The translations under genes were made by a program, and so were the position numbers. Below are positions 36,312 through 44,538 of a DNA stretch of 64,000 nucleotides, one piece after another (the stretch's first letter is position 1; each line of letters starts with the position of its first letter). The DNA lies in assembly GCF_947169445.1 (NCBI RefSeq), contig NZ_CAMVPU010000013.1:25007-89006 (forward strand). Reading direction: 5' to 3'. This DNA comes from an uncultured Butyrivibrio sp. GTDB taxonomy: Bacteria; Bacillota; Clostridia; Lachnospirales; Lachnospiraceae. The notes under the pieces are model-generated. The model saw nothing but the letters and a program-made list of their open reading frames with translations. It made no database searches and was not told the DNA's origin.

Positions 36312-36345
36312 CCTCCTTGAAATTGTACGACAGCATCCTTGCTGT
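36312..36345 (-). promoter_or_regulatory. Likely CsrA-binding sites in the flagellin-1 leader
   Basis: In the minus-strand RNA ACAGCAAGGAUGCUGU forms a six-base-pair hairpin with AGGA in its loop (complement of 36330-36345), close to the CsrA consensus ACARGGAUGU. The Shine-Dalgarno AAGGAGG (complement of 36312-36318) gives a second GGA about 20 bases downstream. This matches the two-site arrangement known for CsrA on the Bacillus subtilis hag leader. csrA and fliW are at 51092-51801. Confidence 0.65.
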
Positions 36346-36415
36346 TCGTTTGCTTTGTTTGTGGACTAATAACTATGCTGGCTAGATATTAGCCCTTGTT
36401 TACTTTACACCTTTA

Positions 36416-36442
36416 TTATCGGACATAATTCTAAAAACTTTA
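36416..36442 (-). promoter_or_regulatory. Sigma-28 promoter of flagellin gene 1
   Basis: On the minus strand TAAA (complement of 36439-36442), a 15-base spacer and TCCGATAA (complement of 36416-36423) match the sigma-28/sigma-D consensus TAAA-N15-GCCGATAA except for one base. The predicted RNA has a leader of about 105 bases. Confidence 0.85.
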
Positions 36443-36478
36443 GCGGTAATATTATAAATAAATTATAAATTTTTGATT

Positions 36479-37183
36479 TCAAATATCCACCTGTCTCGCC
36501 CGCTCCATATCCTCCATAGTCGTAACCTTAAAATTCCTCTGGTCTCCTGGAATCATGGTCACATCCATCCCTGCCATTATGGCGGGCTCGGTGGATCCTT
36601 TGATGTACAGAATCTTATCTGGGCAAAGAACCTCATTCGCAGCCAGATATTTGCCAAAGCGAAAGGCCTCCGGTGCCTGTCCGGCAAAGATACAGTTCCT
36701 ATTAAGGAGTTCATCCACCTTCTGACCGTTCCGGCTAAAATACACCGTGTCATTCATAGGAAGAGCAGGCATCGCCCCATCGTGCTCATCCAGCGCCAAA
36801 AGACATTCATTCACAGTTTCCACTGTAACAAAGGGCCTTGCCGCATCGTGAATTATCACAGCATCGATAGAAGCCTCTCCGAACATTTCTTTCAAATCCT
36901 TCAGCGCATTATATATAGAAAGCTGCCTGTTCTCGCCTGGCTCAGAAAACCCCAGAAACTTCTCAGCAAGCTCAGAATCCGGTTCCTCAAATATCGCATC
37001 CTCTATCTGGGCACGCCACTCACCGGCAGCCACAATCTGAATATTCGTCACATATTCAGAATCAGCAAAAGCTTTCATGCTATGCATTATCATCATCTGC
37101 CCGGACAGCTCCAAGAACTGCTTCGGGATGTCACTGCCAAGACGAGAACCGGTGCCACCGGCAAGGATTATTGCTATGTTCAT
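36479..37183 (-). CDS. IspD/TarI-family cytidylyltransferase
   Basis: The 234-residue protein begins IAIILAGGTGSRLGSDIPKQFLELSGQMMIMHSM, the CTP-binding loop of IspD and TarI enzymes, and has IIHDAARPFVTVETVNECLLAL and the C-terminal GSTEPAIMAGMDVTMIPGDQRNFKVTTMEDMERA. It joins CTP with a polyol phosphate: methylerythritol phosphate in IspD, ribitol phosphate in TarI. The housekeeping isoprenoid gene is usually not located in glycan loci, so here a ribitol- or other alditol-phosphate (TarI/Bcs1-like) role is more likely, though no paired reductase gene is seen. It is downstream of the UDP-xylose synthase gene and is followed by flagellin 1. Confidence 0.82.
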   Translation of the reverse strand: MNIAIILAGGTGSRLGSDIPKQFLELSGQMMIMHSMKAFADSEYVTNIQIVAAGEWRAQIEDAIFEEPDSELAEKFLGFSEPGENRQLSIYNALKDLKEMFGEASIDAVIIHDAARPFVTVETVNECLLALDEHDGAMPALPMNDTVYFSRNGQKVDELLNRNCIFAGQAPEAFRFGKYLAANEVLCPDKILYIKGSTEPAIMAGMDVTMIPGDQRNFKVTTMEDMERARQVDI

Positions 37184-37257
37184 GGATGTCTCCTTTTATA
37201 CACATACCTCAATTTGCAACTTTTTAAATTCCAGTTCAACTATTACCAGTAGGCATT

Positions 37258-38196
37258 TCACCCCAAACATTCCTTGAAGTATTCAATCGTCTTTTTCAGC
37301 CCCTCATCAAGATTCGTCGTAGGTTCCCAATCAAGTTCCTTTTTAGCCAGCTCAATAATAGGCTGCCTCTGCTTAGGATCATCCTGCGGAAGCGGCTTAT
37401 AGATTATCTTTGAACTACTGCCTGTAAGTTCGATTACCTTCTGAGCCAGTTCCTTCATAGTGAATTCTCCAGGGTTTCCAAGATTTACAGGCCCAGTAAA
37501 GTCATCACGACTATTCATCATCCTGACCATTCCATCCACAAGATCCGTCACAAAGCAAAAGCTCCTGGTCTGATTTCCATCACCGTAAATAGTCAGATCC
37601 TCGTTCTTAAGTGCCTGAACTATGAAATTCGATACAACTCTTCCATCATTAAGGCTCATGTTACTACCATAGGTGTTGAAAATCCTCACCACCTTGATAT
37701 CAACGCCATACTGCCTGTGATAGTCAAAAAACAATGTTTCAGCAACACGTTTACCCTCATCATAACAAGACCTGATGCCAATAGGATTCACATTGCCCCA
37801 ATAGCTCTCAGGCTGAGGATGTACTGATGGGTCACCATAAACCTCGCTGGTAGATGCCTGTAAAATTCTGGCTTTGACTTTTTTTGCAAGCTCAAGACCA
37901 TTGATAGCTCCCATAACCGAAGTATTGATGGTTTTAACCGGATCAAACTGATAGTGAATAGGGCTCGCAGGGCAGGCCAGATTGTAGATCTGGTCTACCT
38001 CTAGCAAATACTCCCTGGTCACATCATGCCGTATGAATTCAAAATTATGGTTATCCAAAAAACATTCAATATTTTTCTTAGTGCCGGTAAAAAGATTATC
38101 AAGGCAAATAACCTCTTCGCCATCATCAAGTAATCTTTTACATAAATGCGAACCAATAAATCCAGCTCCGCCTGTAACAAGAATTCTTTTCGCCAT
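37258..38196 (-). CDS. uxs: UDP-glucuronate decarboxylase (UDP-xylose synthase)
   Basis: A 312-residue short-chain dehydrogenase fold enzyme. ILVTGGAGFIGSHLCKRLL binds NAD; EVDQIYNLACPASPIHYQFDPVKTINTSVMG, STSEVYGDPSVHPQPESYWGNVNPIGIRSCYDEGKR (the catalytic Ser, Tyr and Lys, YDEGK) and RIFNTYGSNMSLNDGRVVSNFIVQAL are diagnostic of UXS rather than of 4-epimerases or 4,6-dehydratases. It oxidises and decarboxylates UDP-glucuronate to UDP-xylose, so xylose is a probable glycan component. It shares its minus-strand transcript with the cytidylyltransferase after it and lies 125 bases after the DUF4422 gene. Confidence 0.92.
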   Translation of the reverse strand: MAKRILVTGGAGFIGSHLCKRLLDDGEEVICLDNLFTGTKKNIECFLDNHNFEFIRHDVTREYLLEVDQIYNLACPASPIHYQFDPVKTINTSVMGAINGLELAKKVKARILQASTSEVYGDPSVHPQPESYWGNVNPIGIRSCYDEGKRVAETLFFDYHRQYGVDIKVVRIFNTYGSNMSLNDGRVVSNFIVQALKNEDLTIYGDGNQTRSFCFVTDLVDGMVRMMNSRDDFTGPVNLGNPGEFTMKELAQKVIELTGSSSKIIYKPLPQDDPKQRQPIIELAKKELDWEPTTNLDEGLKKTIEYFKECLG

Positions 38197-38321
38197 TGTT
38201 CCCCCTCAGATACAATAGTTTCCTCACAATAACCAATTACTCTTTTATCACAAACATTTGAATAATCCGTTTACATGATAGAAGTAGCAATACTCATCTC
38301 TCCATCAAAAATGCCGCTAAT

Positions 38322-39512
38322 TCACACAAATATCCTCTTCTCAACATGATATATGTTCAATTTATCTTGATTTGTCATGAAATAAATATTTGTAAGCACT
38401 TCTGCCACATATGATAGTGCCCTTGTTTCCTTGATTTCCGGATACTTGTCCGAAAGTGTCTCAATATACTCCGTTATTTCAAAGAACCACTTACAATATG
38501 CATCAAATACTTCGTTTCTAGCACAGACCATATTGTAGGTATACTGATACTGTCCCATCAGAATTTTATAATATTCATCATATTCATTCGGATGTACTGC
38601 TTTTAATCCTTCCAGTAAAGCATTCTTTACATCCTCACTTATAAATCTCCTGAATTGATACATCTCATTGGGATAGCAAATATATGGAAGTGGTAAAAGA
38701 GCATCAATATCATCACCAATCAATTCCGGACGGACCAGTAAGTGCCTCCTATAGTGCTCAATCCCCTTCCACCCATGCTTCTTATTCTTCCAAATCCAGT
38801 AGCTGGCCGTCATCTCGCAGTACTGTTTGTTCTTCTCAGAAATATTGATACCAATATTGTCCAATATATCTGCAATCCTCTTATCAGAAAGCGCTGCGCC
38901 TGCCTGAATGGGATGTTCATAAGCGCGAAGGGGTGGTCTGGATGAGAGTGCATTATCACGATGATTGCCCACCTCGTACATGTGAAGGTCAAGTTTTCGG
39001 GCACTTTCCTCAGCTATCTTGCTCTCATCCTCAGTACAAGTACTATCTGTAATCATTTCATCATTGCCATTGCTAATAAGTCCAAAATAATTCGCCCCAT
39101 TGCTATTATTCTGTGCATTTTTTTCCCGGAACTTCTCCAACGTCGGAAATTTACCAATTCTGTCATAATACTCTGACATCAAAAGATGCTCCTCATGCTG
39201 TCCAAGAGCAAATATATTTAAATATCCTTTCTCCTGTAGCATAGGAAGCACTTCCTTCTGCACAAGTTCAGTCACTGCCACCACTATAAACGTATTCTTA
39301 GGGCAATCCTCAATAGACTTAACCGGAATCCCTTCAATCTCAGATAAATTACCATTAAGTCCTTCGCGCAGTATTCCTGATGCATCGCCCACGACAAAAA
39401 AATCCGGAGTTCTTCCAGTTAACCCCTTTATAGCCGTGTATGCACCAAAGGCAATTACCTGGGCACCATATATTACAAATCTATTATACTTTTCAAGTTC
39501 CTGTATTAACAT
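38322..39512 (-). CDS. DUF4422 glycosyltransferase-like protein with N-terminal Rossmann-like domain
   Basis: The 396-residue protein has two parts. Residues 1-130 are a PglD-like nucleotide-binding fold (RFVIYGAQVIAFGAYTAI, NTFIVVAVTELVQKEVLPML). Residues about 165-396 are DUF4422, recognised from KLDLHMYEVGNHRD, IQAGAALSDKRIADILDNIGINISEKNKQYCEMTASYWIWKN, HYRRHLLV, LPLPYICYPNEMYQFRRF and NEVFDAYCKWFFEI. DUF4422 proteins occur in capsule and exopolysaccharide loci and are presumed glycosyltransferases. The N-terminal extension resembles the C-terminal extension of the radical SAM protein next door, which suggests a shared partner or substrate. It is between the radical SAM and UXS genes. Confidence 0.83.
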   Translation of the reverse strand: MLIQELEKYNRFVIYGAQVIAFGAYTAIKGLTGRTPDFFVVGDASGILREGLNGNLSEIEGIPVKSIEDCPKNTFIVVAVTELVQKEVLPMLQEKGYLNIFALGQHEEHLLMSEYYDRIGKFPTLEKFREKNAQNNSNGANYFGLISNGNDEMITDSTCTEDESKIAEESARKLDLHMYEVGNHRDNALSSRPPLRAYEHPIQAGAALSDKRIADILDNIGINISEKNKQYCEMTASYWIWKNKKHGWKGIEHYRRHLLVRPELIGDDIDALLPLPYICYPNEMYQFRRFISEDVKNALLEGLKAVHPNEYDEYYKILMGQYQYTYNMVCARNEVFDAYCKWFFEITEYIETLSDKYPEIKETRALSYVAEVLTNIYFMTNQDKLNIYHVEKRIFV

Positions 39513-39548
39513 TCACTCATTTCTCCAAATAATGTATATGTAAAACTC

Positions 39549-41159
39549 TCAGATTTCATACGGCATTATAATCTTTTCCCCTGGCACTCCAAGAGCCAGA
39601 GCCTCATCTCGTATCTCGTCAAACCGTGAATAATGCGCGATCAGAAGATAATCAAACTCATCCCCATGATCCTTAAGATACTCCGGTGCATGTACCCTTG
39701 CTCCATAGAAGTCAGTATTCTGTTTTTCCTCGTCCTTATCTACCGCAAGTTCAAGAATTCCGCCGGACTTCTTGATAGCATCCGCAAGGAAGCTTCCTGA
39801 TAATCCCATACCCCAGATAGCATACCTCATGTCCTTTTTGATAGCGTCTCTATGCCATTCAAGCGCCTTATCTGTGTCTGATAATTTTATTACCTTTTCC
39901 GGAATCCATAATCCCACAAATTCTTCAAAACTCTTCACCATCGAAATCCTGTCAAATCCAGCCTTCTTTATAGAAAGAGCAATTTTATTAAAAAGATAAA
40001 AGCCATCCCCAACATGCATCGTTCCCGGATTCATGACGCACTTTTGCATCATCTCTTTGACAGCCGGTTCTTTCCCAGAATCTTTAGTAAAAAGAATCCA
40101 TCCATCAGCTTCCTTCATAACCTTATTAAGCTCTTTTCCAAAATTCTCGCCATCTTCGATAAATACTACCGAAAACTCATCCGTATATAAAAGAGATTTC
40201 TCCGCATTAAATCTGTCTTCGTAATGCTCAACATATTTCTGGGTAGCAAAAAATCTCTTACCATCTGCCTTATCAGCATCAGAAATTTCGCCATTCTTAA
40301 CATCCACTAGATGTGTGCGCCCCGCCTTAAGCCTTGGACTTCCTATTTCTTCAAGCATTTTGTACATAGACGGTGAAACATCATCAATCTCATCGCTAGA
40401 GGGCCTCATGAAAGTCTTAAGCGGAAAACCACAGTATTCGCACCAGCACTTCTGCTCACCAAATTCCTCAGGCTTTCTCTTCCACCATCCCGGTTCAATA
40501 GGCCATCCTCCAGAGCCGTCGAAGAGCATATCCATTGCCGCTGCAACCTCACAAAAAAAAGCTCCCTTTGGAGTAATCGTAGCTGACCAGGCATTTTGAA
40601 GCCAGCAATTATCCCTCACAGGAATCCACTCTTCATCAGATATTCCCAGATCTTTTCTTGCAAAAAGCCCCGGCTGATGGAAAGAAGGGTTAATATGATC
40701 ATTTAAAAATTGTACCTGGAATGTGTCTTGAATCTGTTCATGGTACTTGTGATACGTACCACTCATATTAGAATAGATGCCAATGCCTGCCCGCTCGAAG
40801 GTCCTACGGCCATCAGTCTTCGTAGCAAGTCTATGGCTCTCAAACTCCTGATGAAGAAGTTCGAAAATGAATTTATCCTGCGGATAATAAAGCCGCTTCT
40901 GCCGCTCCTGTCTCGGATATTTCTGCTGCAGATACTCCATAAAGCGCTCAAATTCCGGATGAAGCGTCGGTTCACCGCCAATCAGAGCAACAAGTCCAGG
41001 AAAACCTTCCATGGAATCTACTGCTCTTTTAAAAGTCTCAAAATCCATAAAGAACGGCTTCTTATGATTGCCGCAAAAACGTGTACAGTTAGAACACCTT
41101 TCAGTGCACGCATTAGTGATATCAATAAGAACAATCTGCATATCTTCTGGTGAACGCAT
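39549..41159 (-). CDS. Radical SAM protein with SPASM-like cysteines and C-terminal Rossmann-like domain
   Basis: A 536-residue protein. LIDITNACTERCSNCTRFCGNHKK near residues 10-30 gives the CxxxCxxC motif for the SAM-binding 4Fe-4S cluster, and LIGGEPTLHPEFERFMEYL follows. Further cysteines (DNCWLQ, FFCEVAAAMD, KCWCEYCGF, around 200-260) suggest a SPASM-like auxiliary cluster. Residues about 440-536 form a Rossmann-like domain (YAIWGMGLSGSFLADAI, FDYLLIAHYSRFDEI). GGGAGG lies just ahead of the ATG. Radical SAM enzymes of this shape do epimerisations, rearrangements or peptide modifications. The function is unknown here; context suggests an unusual sugar or a flagellin modification. Confidence 0.85.
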   Translation of the reverse strand: MRSPEDMQIVLIDITNACTERCSNCTRFCGNHKKPFFMDFETFKRAVDSMEGFPGLVALIGGEPTLHPEFERFMEYLQQKYPRQERQKRLYYPQDKFIFELLHQEFESHRLATKTDGRRTFERAGIGIYSNMSGTYHKYHEQIQDTFQVQFLNDHINPSFHQPGLFARKDLGISDEEWIPVRDNCWLQNAWSATITPKGAFFCEVAAAMDMLFDGSGGWPIEPGWWKRKPEEFGEQKCWCEYCGFPLKTFMRPSSDEIDDVSPSMYKMLEEIGSPRLKAGRTHLVDVKNGEISDADKADGKRFFATQKYVEHYEDRFNAEKSLLYTDEFSVVFIEDGENFGKELNKVMKEADGWILFTKDSGKEPAVKEMMQKCVMNPGTMHVGDGFYLFNKIALSIKKAGFDRISMVKSFEEFVGLWIPEKVIKLSDTDKALEWHRDAIKKDMRYAIWGMGLSGSFLADAIKKSGGILELAVDKDEEKQNTDFYGARVHAPEYLKDHGDEFDYLLIAHYSRFDEIRDEALALGVPGEKIIMPYEI

Positions 41160-41238
41160 GGCAGCCTCCCATGATTGAAATATACATATATTTTATCACA
41201 TTTTCGTTTATGTCGGTGACTTTAGACTCCTGACATGC

Positions 41239-42180
41239 TCAGAATACAATACTAAGTTTGCCAGGAGTAATAATCATGGAAATCAGTTCTTCTATAGACA
41301 AACTAATATTATAATTAATTCCAAAATCGCATTCAGTCATGCCTGCTATTGTGATGCATGCACCACCCAGACATGATAATCCTCCTGCAATTTCCGCCTT
41401 TTCCGTAATGACATTCAGATTATACATAGCCTGAACAAGCCGTGGTGTACTATATATGATTATCCTGGCACCGGCAAACTGTTCATTTGTTTTCTTAAAG
41501 AGAGTAGCGATAATTCCAGCACCACCCTTATCATCTGTTATTACACAGTACTTACCATCGGGTGTGCCAGGGATATGAGATAATAAGTGGCTACAGATCG
41601 CCAATATTTCTTCACCAAGGTTATCACCATGAGCCTTGCTGCATCTAACTTTGTAAAAAAAATTTCTATATGCATTAGAGGACTCTCTATACTTACCTCC
41701 AATTATCTCCTCATATAACTTTTTATCCCCTAAAAGTGTATTTGTAACAGTACTCACTGGCCGTCTGACCATTCTAACAGCCCATGTAAGGTACCCATAA
41801 ATAGTATTCTTACCAGAAAAGCACTGCGCCATGACATTAAAAAGGCTTTCCTCATAAATAATAAATGTAGTCACGTCATTATCATAAAGGGTCTTAAAAT
41901 ACTCAACATAACTATCATGTAAGGTTCCACTAAATGATGCCAGCTCCATCAATATGCATCTGGTGATGATTATGATTGACTTCTCCTTTTTAAAAAACCT
42001 AATAAGCCCCTTCATAGAAGTTGCTGCCATATTAGAATGAAAACGAAAAGAACAAGTGTCATATAGAAAGACCTTATCAGCTTCAATGATCGCATCGACA
42101 AAATCTGAATCCTCACATAACACATAGTTCTTGATATCCTCCCAGTTAACGGGAATTTCATGATATTCAGTCGGCATCAT
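41239..42180 (-). CDS. PIN-like protein, third gene of an XRE/ImmA-IrrE operon
   Basis: A 313-residue protein of no family I can name with certainty. The order of acidic residues suggests a PIN-type nuclease: VFLYDTCSF (Asp41), IIITRCILMELASFS (Glu79) and YCVITDDKGGAGIIATLF (Asp216 and Asp217), each at the end of a hydrophobic strand as in PIN domains. A long insert lies between the second and third blocks, making it twice the size of common VapC toxins. It overlaps the metallopeptidase gene by four bases, and that gene overlaps the XRE gene in the same way. I infer that it is the effector or toxin of the three-gene unit. The PIN assignment rests on motifs only. Confidence 0.6.
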   Translation of the reverse strand: MMPTEYHEIPVNWEDIKNYVLCEDSDFVDAIIEADKVFLYDTCSFRFHSNMAATSMKGLIRFFKKEKSIIIITRCILMELASFSGTLHDSYVEYFKTLYDNDVTTFIIYEESLFNVMAQCFSGKNTIYGYLTWAVRMVRRPVSTVTNTLLGDKKLYEEIIGGKYRESSNAYRNFFYKVRCSKAHGDNLGEEILAICSHLLSHIPGTPDGKYCVITDDKGGAGIIATLFKKTNEQFAGARIIIYSTPRLVQAMYNLNVITEKAEIAGGLSCLGGACITIAGMTECDFGINYNISLSIEELISMIITPGKLSIVF

Positions 42181-42986
42181 GCTCCCCCTTTAATCCTTTT
42201 ACTAAGAGTTCGCATATTGGAAAGCGCAGCCTGTACACTCTGTCTTGAAATATAACCATTTTCTATATACTCTTCTCCGCGCTTTACAACCATTTGTTCC
42301 ATGCGCTCAGAATCATCTGAATACGATGGTTGCATCACCGAACGATCCAACCACAATTCAGCCATTCTATTTACAATCTGATCCTTGGAAACATTAAGTA
42401 TTGCCTTTGTAATCTTAGAATAATCGCAGGTTTCAAGTTCCAAACTTCTTATAAGCACTGCCATATATGGAACCTTATAATATGACATAAGCATCAAAAA
42501 TGTATCCTGAATATCTCCATTGGATTCAGATAAAAATTTAGAATACATCCTCACAAACCCAGTTTCCGGCATCAACAGCATCCCAGCGAATAAATTAGCC
42601 GCAAACTCTTCCTCATGTTCATAATACTCCTCTGCAAATTCTGCCTTAGGATAATACAGCGATTTCTGAAATAAAATATGGTACACCTCATGAGCTATAG
42701 CAAAAATCATATTTGATGCAGGAAGCGAAGTATTAAGCACCACATACCCAAGCCCATCACCTTTATAACTAATTGCCCCTATTTCTTCATCGGCTAAAGG
42801 TATTTCAAACATATAGAAGCCTTTTCTCATCAAAAAAGGCCTCACAATCTGAAGTAAGTTCAACATCTCACTATTGCTATCAATTTCAGCGTAAGAGTAG
42901 AACCGCTTCACACATGAAGCTATTTCATCTCTATGAGTTTGGCTATAAGCAATAATCTTTTTCAATCTCTCACTATCCATAATCAC
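42177..42986 (-). CDS. ImmA/IrrE-family zinc metallopeptidase
   Basis: The 269-residue protein has the ImmA/IrrE (DUF955) zinc motif: FAIAHEVYHILF (HEXXH at 99-103) and EEEFAANLFAGMLLMPETGF (third ligand near 127). ImmA-type proteases cleave XRE repressors, as in ICEBs1 and Deinococcus stress control. The C-terminal 130 residues are helical. The start is set at MIMDSERL; the Met two residues on is also possible. It overlaps the XRE gene before it and the PIN-like gene after it (ATGA each), so the three are tightly coupled. The likely target is the XRE protein encoded just upstream. Confidence 0.88.
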   Translation of the reverse strand: MIMDSERLKKIIAYSQTHRDEIASCVKRFYSYAEIDSNSEMLNLLQIVRPFLMRKGFYMFEIPLADEEIGAISYKGDGLGYVVLNTSLPASNMIFAIAHEVYHILFQKSLYYPKAEFAEEYYEHEEEFAANLFAGMLLMPETGFVRMYSKFLSESNGDIQDTFLMLMSYYKVPYMAVLIRSLELETCDYSKITKAILNVSKDQIVNRMAELWLDRSVMQPSYSDDSERMEQMVVKRGEEYIENGYISRQSVQAALSNMRTLSKRIKGGA

Positions 42987-43348
42987 ATCTCACCTACGTT
43001 CTCAAATCTGCTCTTTGCTCCAAGGACCTGATCAATATTTCCCAGCATTTCTATCAGATCATGAGCCATCTTAGCCTGATTGCTCGTAGGCTCCCCCGCA
43101 TAGAACGCAACCTCATTAGGGGCATATTCATTAATCTTCGGCAGTTCAATGTAATCCGACAAAAAATAATCCACCCTATGCCCCAGTGCTTTCGACAGTT
43201 TCTCCATGTCAGCCCCGGTTTCATCCTGCAATCCACTAAGAATACGAGACAGTTTGTTCTTCTCTATTCCACATATCTTGCTAAGATAAACCTGCTTAAT
43301 CTTCATATGGTCTATATATCTATTAACATTTTCAACAAACAGTGTCAT
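42983..43348 (-). CDS. XRE-family regulator, probable antitoxin/repressor of the operon
   Basis: The 121-residue protein has a helix-turn-helix in its first 65 residues (IKQVYLSKICGIEKNKLSRILSGLQDETGADMEKLSKALGHRVDYFL), the lambda-Cro/XRE pattern, and a C-terminal linker and helix (NQAKMAHDLIEMLGNIDQVLG) where ImmA-type proteases usually cleave. It begins the operon with the metallopeptidase and the PIN-like protein, and has AGGAGG seven bases ahead of its ATG. The palindrome at 43355-43409 covers its promoter and ribosome-binding site, so autorepression is likely. Confidence 0.88.
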   Translation of the reverse strand: MTLFVENVNRYIDHMKIKQVYLSKICGIEKNKLSRILSGLQDETGADMEKLSKALGHRVDYFLSDYIELPKINEYAPNEVAFYAGEPTSNQAKMAHDLIEMLGNIDQVLGAKSRFENVGEM

Positions 43349-43354
43349 AAAAAA

Positions 43355-43409
43355 CCTCCTGACTTTGTTGTACTATTATCTAAACTTATAATACAACAAA
43401 ATCAGGAGG
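43355..43409 (-). promoter_or_regulatory. Palindromic operator over the XRE/ImmA/PIN operon promoter
   Basis: CCTCCTGACTTTGTTGTA (43355-43372) and TACAACAAAATCAGGAGG (43392-43409) are 18-base inverted repeats with one mismatch. On the minus strand the right arm lies in the spacer between TTAACA (complement of 43411-43416) and TATTAT (complement of 43388-43393), a 17-base spaced promoter. The left arm holds the AGGAGG of the XRE gene. A dimer bound here could block both RNA polymerase and ribosome access. Confidence 0.7.
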
Positions 43410-43588
43410 CTGTTAAGAGAAATATCATATTGTGATACTAATTATTTGATATTTGTATTTTTTATATTACAAGTCACCTCCAAAGTAGTAACCAATCTCA
43501 TTTTTAGATATTTATTCACAGTCCCAATATCATTTGACCGCGTAATGTGACCGTCATTTGACCTATCATTTTCCAAGCACATCTAAAA

Positions 43589-44368
43589 TCAACTACAAAA
43601 GGAGTTCTTCTCTATTACTTCTTCCAAAGTTCTTTGTATCCTATCTATTTCCATTCTATAGACATTCATTTCCGTCTTAATCCTATCTATATCACGAAGC
43701 CCCTGTTCATAACGATTCCTCATATCGATGTGTTTATCAAGTGTTGATGCTATCTGTTTTTCTATCCAATCAAGTTTCTTGGATACAAGAATCATCGACG
43801 TTTTCAAATCAGGATCATTTATTTGCTTATCATTTCGCGCATCTGTATCAATGTCATAAATCTTTTGTCCTGATTCCGATGAGGCTTTTTCCATATTATC
43901 CACAATTACTTTCGTTAATGTATTCCTAATGTATCTAAATGAAAACGTAGCTGCTAAACGACAAGGATAATACCCTTTCCCATCATCAGTCGTATATGTA
44001 ACCTGTTCTCCATATCTATTCCCATTCTGTGATTCATTTTGAAAGCCAACATAATACTCCAAAACTTCATTATCCAGATTAAATACATAACCATATTCAC
44101 ACATTAGAGAATCCGTGATGAAACCGGCGTTATCCTTGTAATAAATTATGCTATTCTCACTGTACTTATATTCCAACTCCCTTGCATCAAACCAAAAATA
44201 CTCTGAGAACTCAGAAGCAACCATTCTGTCAAACAGATCATTCAGATTCACATCCTTTAAAAGGCTAAGTATATTCGGGCATGTGTATGAAGGGTAAGCA
44301 TCACATGCTATATAAAGTGCCTTTTCTACCCCATTTTTTCTAATTATAAATGATCCTCTAGTACTCAT
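43589..44368 (-). CDS. Orphan protein with C-terminal coiled coil
   Basis: I do not recognise this 259-residue protein with confidence. The N-terminus (MSTRGSFIIRKNGVEKALYIACDAYPSYTC) recalls proteins that start MGTRSLI...YxQWDGYP and are found in phages and accessory DNA; the motif is the only link. Residues about 195-259 are a strong coiled coil (LDWIEKQIASTLDKHIDMRNRYEQGLRDIDRIKTEMNVYRMEIDRIQRTLEEVI). There is no signal peptide or membrane segment. It sits between two XRE genes in an islet separating the radical SAM gene and flagellin 2, and probably came with that islet. Confidence 0.7.
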   Translation of the reverse strand: MSTRGSFIIRKNGVEKALYIACDAYPSYTCPNILSLLKDVNLNDLFDRMVASEFSEYFWFDARELEYKYSENSIIYYKDNAGFITDSLMCEYGYVFNLDNEVLEYYVGFQNESQNGNRYGEQVTYTTDDGKGYYPCRLAATFSFRYIRNTLTKVIVDNMEKASSESGQKIYDIDTDARNDKQINDPDLKTSMILVSKKLDWIEKQIASTLDKHIDMRNRYEQGLRDIDRIKTEMNVYRMEIDRIQRTLEEVIEKNSFCS

Positions 44369-44538
44369 AATTACTATTCCCCCGTAACTTCAAGAAAAGA
44401 TTTGTACACATGCATATATTGTTTATTAGTTTTGCTATATCGCTTCGCATTTAACATATGTATATAACATATTTTATGGAGTTTATAATATCATGTCAAT
44501 AGGATATAATTATCAGAGAATATCTTCGGAGGTCAGAA

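Noticed and set aside
37258..38196. Possible LegB (4,6-dehydratase)
   Set aside because: The diagnostic blocks (NLACPASPIHYQ, STSEVYGDP, VNPIGIRSCYDEGKR, DGRVVSNFI) are those of UDP-glucuronate decarboxylase, not of LegB.
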